64,000 nucleotides of DNA. It comes from Tenebrio molitor. Taxonomy: Eukaryota > Arthropoda > Insecta > Coleoptera > Tenebrionidae. Each line of letters starts with the position of its first letter. The first letter of the stretch is position 1. The notes beneath the pieces were generated by a model. That model saw only the letters and a program-made list of their open reading frames with translations, made no database searches and was not told where the DNA came from. Below, piece by piece: positions 58,131 through 64,000 of this stretch. Made by a program: the position numbers and the translations under genes. Location: positions 47,554,001 through 47,618,000 of the forward strand of contig NC_091046.1 in NCBI RefSeq assembly GCF_963966145.1, given 5' to 3'.

Positions 58131-59880
58131 GGCAAAAACAGGCGGTCGCAGTGATTGCCTTAACACTAATCCAAAGTACCAGTTGTTGCCTTTATCTAAA
58201 TGCATTTTCTCCAGCAACTATCGTACTGCGAGATATTCCCTGCAAAGTTATGACCACATTCAGGCGTGAAAATTTTATTCCGGCGATTCGCCTTCCACCA
58301 CTTCCAGCAACCATCCACAACCATATGGTACGGTCTCGTCGGCGTATCGGCCGTCCGGCAGCGGCGCTGCCACATTCCCAGGTTCCGTTCACCCGTTACT
58401 TTCACGTGGTCAATAAAATACAGCCTCCCTCGATCACATTTCACAGCCGTATGTCTTTTTTCCGCAACAAACATCGAATATAACCTCCATAAAAATCGAG
58501 CGCTACCGCTGCCCATTCCCAGTTATAAATTAAACGGCGAATAGAAAGGATTAATTGGCGATACCTGTTGTCCTTAACACCGACAAAAATGAGAAATTCA
58601 ACGCGGAAAAAGCGGCGAGGTTACGGTTTGCGAGCCCCGCAGGGCGCTGCTCCGGTGCCGATTTTTTCGCCGTTTTCGGACGAGCTAATTGGACGAGAGT
58701 GGACAATTACGGCGACCGGAGCAGCACTTGATGAGTGTTCGAAGAAATTAATTTGGCTAAAAACTTGACACCGTGGCTGAGATACTGCACAGTTTTTCAC
58801 CGGAGCGCTCGTTAAACAATTTGTTGTGGATATCAAATGTCACGATCGTGAAGAATATAAATGTGGTCTATTTCATGTAATGCCACCTAATCAGTATCAT
58901 TACGGAGTTTTTCAGACGGGGGGACACTTGTCCCGAGAACAAAGACACAATTAAACGGAGGATCGCTCATCTATAATTTATCGTTATCAGATGAAATTGT
59001 ACGTTCCTGTTTTTACACATAATACAAGCGCGGACTAATTAATTACTTCTTTGGCTTGTTAATTATCTTTTAATATTTTCCTCGTGTTCACCTGGTTGTA
59101 ACAAATGGCCAAGACTTCTCGGGTTATTTCTGATTTATGGCGATGCTCTGTACACAGCTGGAAAAATAATTAGCGTCTACGTGGTTTTCGACGGTTTTCA
59201 AGCGATCGCATCCCTCCATCAACTGGTTTTTATGGAAATCGCGTCCGTCCATCGCGAAACACTGGAGGGACCCCTGGATTTCCGTGAAACGGCCTCCTCG
59301 ACGGAGAAGACGGCCCAGTCGCCATTAAAAAAATTAATTACCCACTCCTTATCGGGGACATAAGACCACACCATTCCGGTAGCCGTGATCACAAATAAAT
59401 ATTCAAAATAAGCGAGTTATGGCGTGTATTGTAATTAAAATTTCCCATCATACATACTTAATTCGATTTTATCAGAGAGTTATTATTACAGGATAATTTA
59501 TCATCTTTCGAAACGAGTAATGATAATAATAAAAGTCATTAAAGGCTGGCGTCGTGAACCGCTACCAGACCTGTCCCATGCTCGGCACCATTTCCACGTT
59601 TCCAACAGTACCGTTTGATCTAGACCATGTGAAAATCTACCCGATTCTGCTCCAGATTCGTCTTCGATTAAAAAACACCTTCAATTTTATCTTGATTTTT
59701 CGTATTTACGTTTGACTTACATTTCCGCGCCAATTTTAACCATTTAACAGTCACAGTAGGACTATTTTCAAAAAAGAAATTTTAAATTTTACTCATCCTT
59801 ACACCACAATCCCTCAAAAGGCAACCTAATATTCTAACAAATTTTTCTCAAATTTTTGTTACTAAGAAAATTTAGTTATG
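58131..59880. other. GC-richer non-coding block
   Basis: Overlapping frames of 60-110 codons on both strands at 58.15-58.84 kb have no recognisable domain. One RT-like block at 58.63 kb. Confidence 0.5.
58631..58675 (+). repeat. RT palm motif fragment
   Basis: Reads RAPQGAAPVPIFSPFSDEL, matching GVPQGAxLGPILFSLFxDxL with the PQG core intact. It sits in a 66-codon frame without other RT features. Confidence 0.55.
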
Positions 59881-59899
59881 AAATGATAAAATATGTAAG

Positions 59900-60130
59900 T
59901 AGTGAAAAATTATTTTTTTTAAGAAATTATGAATTAATATCAACGGAGAAAAAATATAATATATATATCTAAAATAAGTTATAAAAGTGATTATAATATG
60001 TAAAATATGTCAAAATAATTCAAGCATTCTGAGAAAGTAACAAACAGATGAAGTAAGAAGAATAAAGACCAGTCAAAAATATGAAACACACGATAAAAGA
60101 TTTAAGAAGAATTAAAATGTGAATCTTTCT
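59900..60130 (+). repeat. Purine/A-rich tract
   Basis: AT- and purine-rich plus strand, directly before foldback copy 2, mirroring the arrangement at 5.0-6.1 kb. Confidence 0.4.
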
Positions 60131-60173
60131 TATCTTTCTCTCTTGGTAAAATAACCGATTAGTCCTGATCAAG

Positions 60174-60369
60174 TATCGGGTGTTCATTTAAATTTATCCC
60201 AAAGTTGGCGTTGAGGAGTCGATTGTGAACGCACCACTCGTCAGTTTCCATAGTAAAACAAGGCAAAAATTAGGTTTAAAGGGCTGATCCCTGATCTGTA
60301 ATCCGTGGTGCGTTGACAATCGACTCTTTAATGCCTAGTTTGAGGATAGATTTTACTGGACACCCGATA
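60174..60369. mobile_element. Foldback element, copy 2
   Basis: About 195 bp, beginning TATCGGGTGTTCATTTAAAT and ending ACACCCGATA, with arms that contain AAAGTTGGCGTTGAGGAGTC and ATTGTGAACGCACCA. Same family as 5935-6124. It is better preserved at its termini and has fewer arm mismatches at the left. Confidence 0.9.
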
Positions 60370-60379
60370 GTATTTTGAT

Positions 60380-60380
<1 letters not shown>

Positions 60381-60437
<57 letters not shown>

Positions 60438-60443
60438 AGAGAA
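60381..60443 (+). repeat. (AG)n microsatellite
   Basis: About 26 perfect AG units followed by an interrupted tail. It starts 12 bp after the foldback element and is continuous in strand bias with the purine-rich sequence on both sides. GAGAG runs can bind GAGA-factor-type proteins in insects, but nothing else suggests a promoter here. Confidence 0.97.
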
Positions 60444-60449
60444 GAACAC

Positions 60450-60960
60450 ATTTTATTTTGAAAATGACAAGTTGTAAAATTACACATAATTGTCACCACG
60501 ATCTTTTTTTTGAGAAATTTTAAAATAAATGGTCACAGTTGAAGAACTCCGAGTAAAAAAATTACGGATTTTTTTGCTTAACCAATATTAAAAGAAGAAC
60601 AAATTCTTATCTGAACATGGTATTCATTAAAAATATTCTAAATTGAACATAACGTTCTAACGGAAAGGCGAACAATTTTAAAAGAAAAAAGTTTAAAATC
60701 TAGAAATAACATTGAAATTCGTTACCTTTCTAAGAAAACTCAAAGAGATCAACCGATTTGTGAATATGTATTTAGAAGCGTTCGATGTTGAGGAAAAGAG
60801 AGTAGGAGGTCTAAGGATAGTTGAAGTAAAAACGCCGAAAGAATGAGAAACAAGGTGTCAAAGGTCGCTGAAGTAAAAGGGGAAATTCGGGCCAAGGATA
60901 CAGATAATGCAAAAAGATGACTAAAAAATGTTATTGTCTGTAAAAGACAAACAGCAAAAT
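60450..60960 (+). repeat. Purine-biased tract
   Basis: A- and G-rich plus strand downstream of the AG run; no coding features. Confidence 0.45.
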
Positions 60961-61337
60961 GTTTGGAAACAATTCTTCACTTTTTCTGATTTTCTTTGCA
61001 TTTTGAAAGATTAGTTGAGCAAAATCTCAAGGAATATCAAGCAATAGTTAATTTTTGGTCCCGAAAATAAATACCACAACATACTTTTTTAATTGTGGAA
61101 CCAAATAGTGATCACTAGAAGCTAAATCAGGCGAATAAGAAGGTTGAAATCACATAACGGACAGCAGTGATGAAAATTTAGATCTTGTCATTTGAAAACA
61201 GTACGTCTTCTCCTTTTTCTTTAATTTCACTTCAACAAGAGTGAAAAAATACTTAATCTCTAGGAAGGAAATTCAGAAATGACTATTCAAAAATAGTAGT
61301 TTATTTAACGAGTTCGTGTGAAAATTGGGCTCTTTTC

Positions 61338-61388
61338 GGCACTCGTGGGCCTCGTTTCACTCGCGTTTTAAACTGGCCCACTCATGCC
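61338..61388. repeat. Small hairpin
   Basis: GGCACTCGTGGGCC (61338-61351) pairs imperfectly with GGCCCACTCATGCC (61375-61388), 11 of 14 positions, loop about 23 bp containing TCACTCGCGTTTTAAACT. Possibly the end of a decayed element. Confidence 0.45.
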
Positions 61389-61565
61389 AAAAAAAGTCCA
61401 ATGTACACACAAACTTTTTTTTGTTCGACGAGCCCCTTATTAAAGGCTCCAAATCGCTTAAAATCTTTAAAATTAGCTTGACGTTTCCTTTTGACATTTA
61501 TTTATCAAAATCCGTTCATACAGGAGAAAATTCTCAAATTCTGACAGTCGAAAAATTTTTTTTTT

Positions 61566-61810
61566 TCTAATTCAGTTACGAAAAGCAACCATTGTGATAT
61601 GTTATTTTAGTTGTCAAACGTACTTCATTTAATAACTAGTGAAAAAAGTGACATTATATTATCACTAGTGTTAAAAAAGTGACATTATTTTATCACTAGT
61701 GTTAAAAAGTGACATTAGTGATATTAGTAGTACTATCCGGGAAAATTATTGAAATAGCAGATTTAAACAGGATTTTAATCAGAATGTGTGCTTTTCGTAA
61801 CTAAATTAGC
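61566..61810. mobile_element. MITE with CTAATTxAGTTACGAAAAGC ends
   Basis: About 245 bp. Inverted ends CTAATTCAGTTACGAAAAGC (left) and the complement of GCTAATTTAGTTACGAAAAG (right) pair for about 30 bp with three or four mismatches. Most of the interior is the three-unit tandem repeat listed separately. No coding capacity. Confidence 0.75.
61635..61724 (+). repeat. Three 29-31 bp tandem units inside MITE
   Basis: ACTAGTG(TT)AAAAAAGTGACATTA(TAT)TATC occurs at 61635, 61664 and 61695, each starting at ACTAGT. Units differ by one or two bases and by length of the A run. Internal minisatellites of this kind are known from some MITEs and Helitron-related elements. Confidence 0.9.
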
Positions 61811-64000
61811 AAAAATCTTGTATGAAACACTTAGCAAAATGGCTATTTTTTTGCACACGACATGTTGTCATGTCTAGTGCAAAAAAGACGCTCATTTTGC
61901 AACTCGTTGCATAAGTTGCTAATTTTTCTTACTTTTCTAGAATATTTTTATCTTAATAATACTGATCAATTCTTAGCTTTCCCTGCAAAAACTGAAACAT
62001 CTCGAAACGAGGGAGTTTATCAACTTAAAAATTTTCTTCTATTTCGAATATTTCCAGTGCATAATTATATCCATTTTTTTTCCTTATGGTTCTACAGTCA
62101 AGAGAAAATGTCGACTTAATTGGGTACCTACCTGAAGATATAGTACTTCAATCTGATATCAATTTGTGCTATTTAAAATTAGCATCTTGCAATTTGTCTG
62201 TGGTATTTTCTCTATTTTTGAAAAACATAACTCTCTGACACAAAATGCATTCAACTCCTTGCGCGGACAGAAACAAGATTCCTGATCCTTTGCAATGACT
62301 AATTATCGACATTAATTTTAATTAGGTATAACGAGCCAATTATGCATTAAAATTTTCCAGATCTTTTAGGCCCGCCGTTATTAAGTCATTAACTGCGGAA
62401 GCCTTCGGTCGGTTTATTTTCTTCGCTCAGACACACACCGAACGAGTTTATTATAATAAGCTGTCACATTTCGTCATATCCTCACGACATTACGCCTCAA
62501 TCGTTTGAGGAATGCATGGAGTGTCCATATGGTGCAACCCACGCATCTTAAATCAATCATTTGCATTCTGTAAGAGAGATTGATCGTGTTGTATGTGTGT
62601 GTGTTGGATGGCGAAGGTGAAATGCAAAAATGTCTTGCAAAACCGTGCCTCCTCGATACTGTACCACAGATAGAGGGAACGTGACGCGCTCTGATAAGGA
62701 TGCAACGTAATTGATTGTTGGCTTGCGAAAGAATCTTGCCTTGCGAAATTATTATTTTATTTATGTTGAGACGTGCCAGATAAGCGGACGCTTCGAACGG
62801 GAACTTTTGCATTTGCGGTACTTCTTATCGAAGTCTGAAAGGAAAAGTGAAGAACTTTGCATCATCAAGTGATTCGACAAAAAACCAAAAGTCAAGTGGT
62901 ACCGTAGGAGAATCATGAGGATTTAGACGAAAGTACTGCAGCAAAAACCTCCAACAATCCAACTGGACATCGGTGCGCGGTGTAATTGTGCCACTGTCAC
63001 GCACGTACATTTGGTACTGAAAGTGGTACCGAATTTTAGGAGAGCGGTATTGTTGCGTTTGTAGGTTCTGGAAGAGTCGGAAAAACAATGTGTATTTGAC
63101 CTGTGGATCGGGTTCATCGTGCGTTGCTCACTCTGGAATACCTGCGAGTGCAGGTGTGGCCCATTCATTTGTGTGTTTTACGAGCAGAATGCACAATCGA
63201 TAATTCAATTGGTAAATTCGTGTTGGACCTTAAGGCGCCAGGAAAACTCACTCTTGTCCTGTCACTTTCTGATAAATGAACAAAACACCGAACACGAATC
63301 GGTGGCCTTCTCGCCAACCCATGTATCTTTCGTCCTACGTGCAATTACATCTTACGAAATTTATTCATAAGTAATGAATTATTACACGTGTTCTTGATAA
63401 CATTCGAGTGGACATGGCCACCACCCGAAATCCGTCCGGATTAGATTATCTATTAAGCTGTGTGCGAGTCTTCGTGTTCCGCTCCCGACTCCTTCCTTCT
63501 TATTTATTTTAATTCGGCTAATTATCCTTAATAATAATAATTTTAATAATGCCATGAATAGCAGTCATGACAGTCTACATTGCAGTCGAGCACAAATTAT
63601 GTAAACTGACGTCATGGGTAACAAATGGAATAATTAATGCTACATGTAATCTAAATGATGTTATTCCTCATCATATGGTCCACGAAATAATTTTCTGCTG
63701 CTTGCGCGCCACAATTGCCCAACGAACGACCAGAGATCCCATCAATTATGCGCATTCGCCGAGCAAAGCTCACGGAAGCTCAGGATAATTGCAGGATTTA
63801 CCGTAATTGGGACGCTGTGTTCGCGCCAAAGGAGACAGAGGTACCACCGACACTCCCAATTTTATCACAAGGAAGAAATTATTACATAATCATATTTCTT
63901 CTCTTAGTCTCAAACTATCTTTTTTTCTCAGCGTACGAAAACTACTTGAACACTAGTTCATAAAAAAATACATCGGTACTAGTCCACAGGACCTCTGTAG
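61811..64000. other. No gene seen
   Basis: AT-rich to 62.2 kb, then GC-richer. GGTACC words at 62105, 62898, 63025 and 63840, some in weak RT-like strings (SSGTVGES*GF near 62892). Frames of 73-112 codons are unsupported. No RNA gene recognised up to the window edge. Confidence 0.5.

Noticed and set aside
62275..62310. GCGCGGACAGAAACAAG as an end of the 5.66-kb MITE family
   Set aside because: Only about 12 bases match and no partner end was found within 1 kb; the similar CGCGGACAGAA at 159-170 is likewise too short.
1..64000. Homeobox, zinc-finger or other developmental-gene exons suggested by the TTAATTA-rich sequence
   Set aside because: I looked for WFQNRR-type and C2H2-type coding patterns on both strands and found none; the AT-rich words alone do not identify a gene.
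1..64000. Conserved insect microRNA genes
   Set aside because: No mature sequence of the well-known families I could recall (let-7, bantam, miR-1, -7, -8, -9, -10, -124, -184 and others) was found by eye.
1..64000. CRISPR arrays, bacterial operons, rRNA genes
   Set aside because: No regularly spaced identical short repeats, no long co-oriented frames and no rRNA signature; the sequence is eukaryotic in character.

Overview
The window looks like euchromatic, gene-poor DNA from an insect nuclear genome, most likely a beetle. This rests on the AT-rich base composition, the absence of long bacterial-style reading frames, rRNA genes or operons, many short inverted-repeat DNA transposons with TA-type ends, and decayed non-LTR retrotransposons of insect type. 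I found no complete protein-coding gene that I recognise. The organism call is an inference and no species is claimed.

Layout. Two kinds of DNA alternate. GC-richer, mostly single-copy blocks lie at about 1-4.4, 6.3-8.9, 13-15.3, 18.2-21.8, 24.5-29.5, 33.7-36.3, 39.2-40.7, 43.1-45.6, 58.1-59.6 and 62.3-64.0 kb. They are rich in TTAATTA-like words and hold no recognised exon. AT-rich blocks between them carry the mobile elements: a TA-flanked MITE (5.66 kb), two copies of a foldback element (5.94 and 60.17 kb), an R2/R4-type non-LTR relic (10.2-11.1 kb), three copies of a CCTGGGCTG-ended MITE (12.5, 23.8, 32.6 kb), a 1.04 kb long-TIR element with a solo end (16.2 and 9.1 kb), a TIR element with a DUF4817-like relic and a duplicated arm (22.6-24.5 kb), a mariner/Tc1-type transposase relic (30.3 kb), two related elements ending in CAGTGTGTCC (37.65 and 41.6 kb), a GGGTGATTC MITE (38.3 kb), a palindromic element (50.0 kb), two facing RT fragments (51.4-52.0 kb), a 0.6 kb CAGGGTGTT-ended element (56.7 kb) and a MITE with an internal minisatellite (61.6 kb). 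Strongly purine-biased tracts lie beside several of these.

Most unusual signal. Many short blocks of about 40-60 bp, on both strands and mostly in the GC-richer compartments, translate into something close to the reverse-transcriptase palm signature SGVPQGxxLGPLLF. The clearest are near 1.28, 1.39, 3.90, 4.19, 8.28, 19.02, 19.62, 20.92, 26.82, 27.71, 44.55, 51.49, 51.93 and 58.63 kb. They differ widely at synonymous sites, some are arranged in tandem, and the rest of the retrotransposon is usually not visible around them. A 3x excess of GGTACC words probably belongs to the same signal.

Genes. The best candidate for host coding sequence is a short first exon at 46098-46241 with a promoter-like GC-richer stretch just upstream and a consensus splice donor. 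Other open frames (33771-34556, 55271-55675, 18268-18519) are described but may be chance. Diverged tandem arrays occur at 17.4-18.2, 39.7-40.0 and 47.4-49.0 kb.
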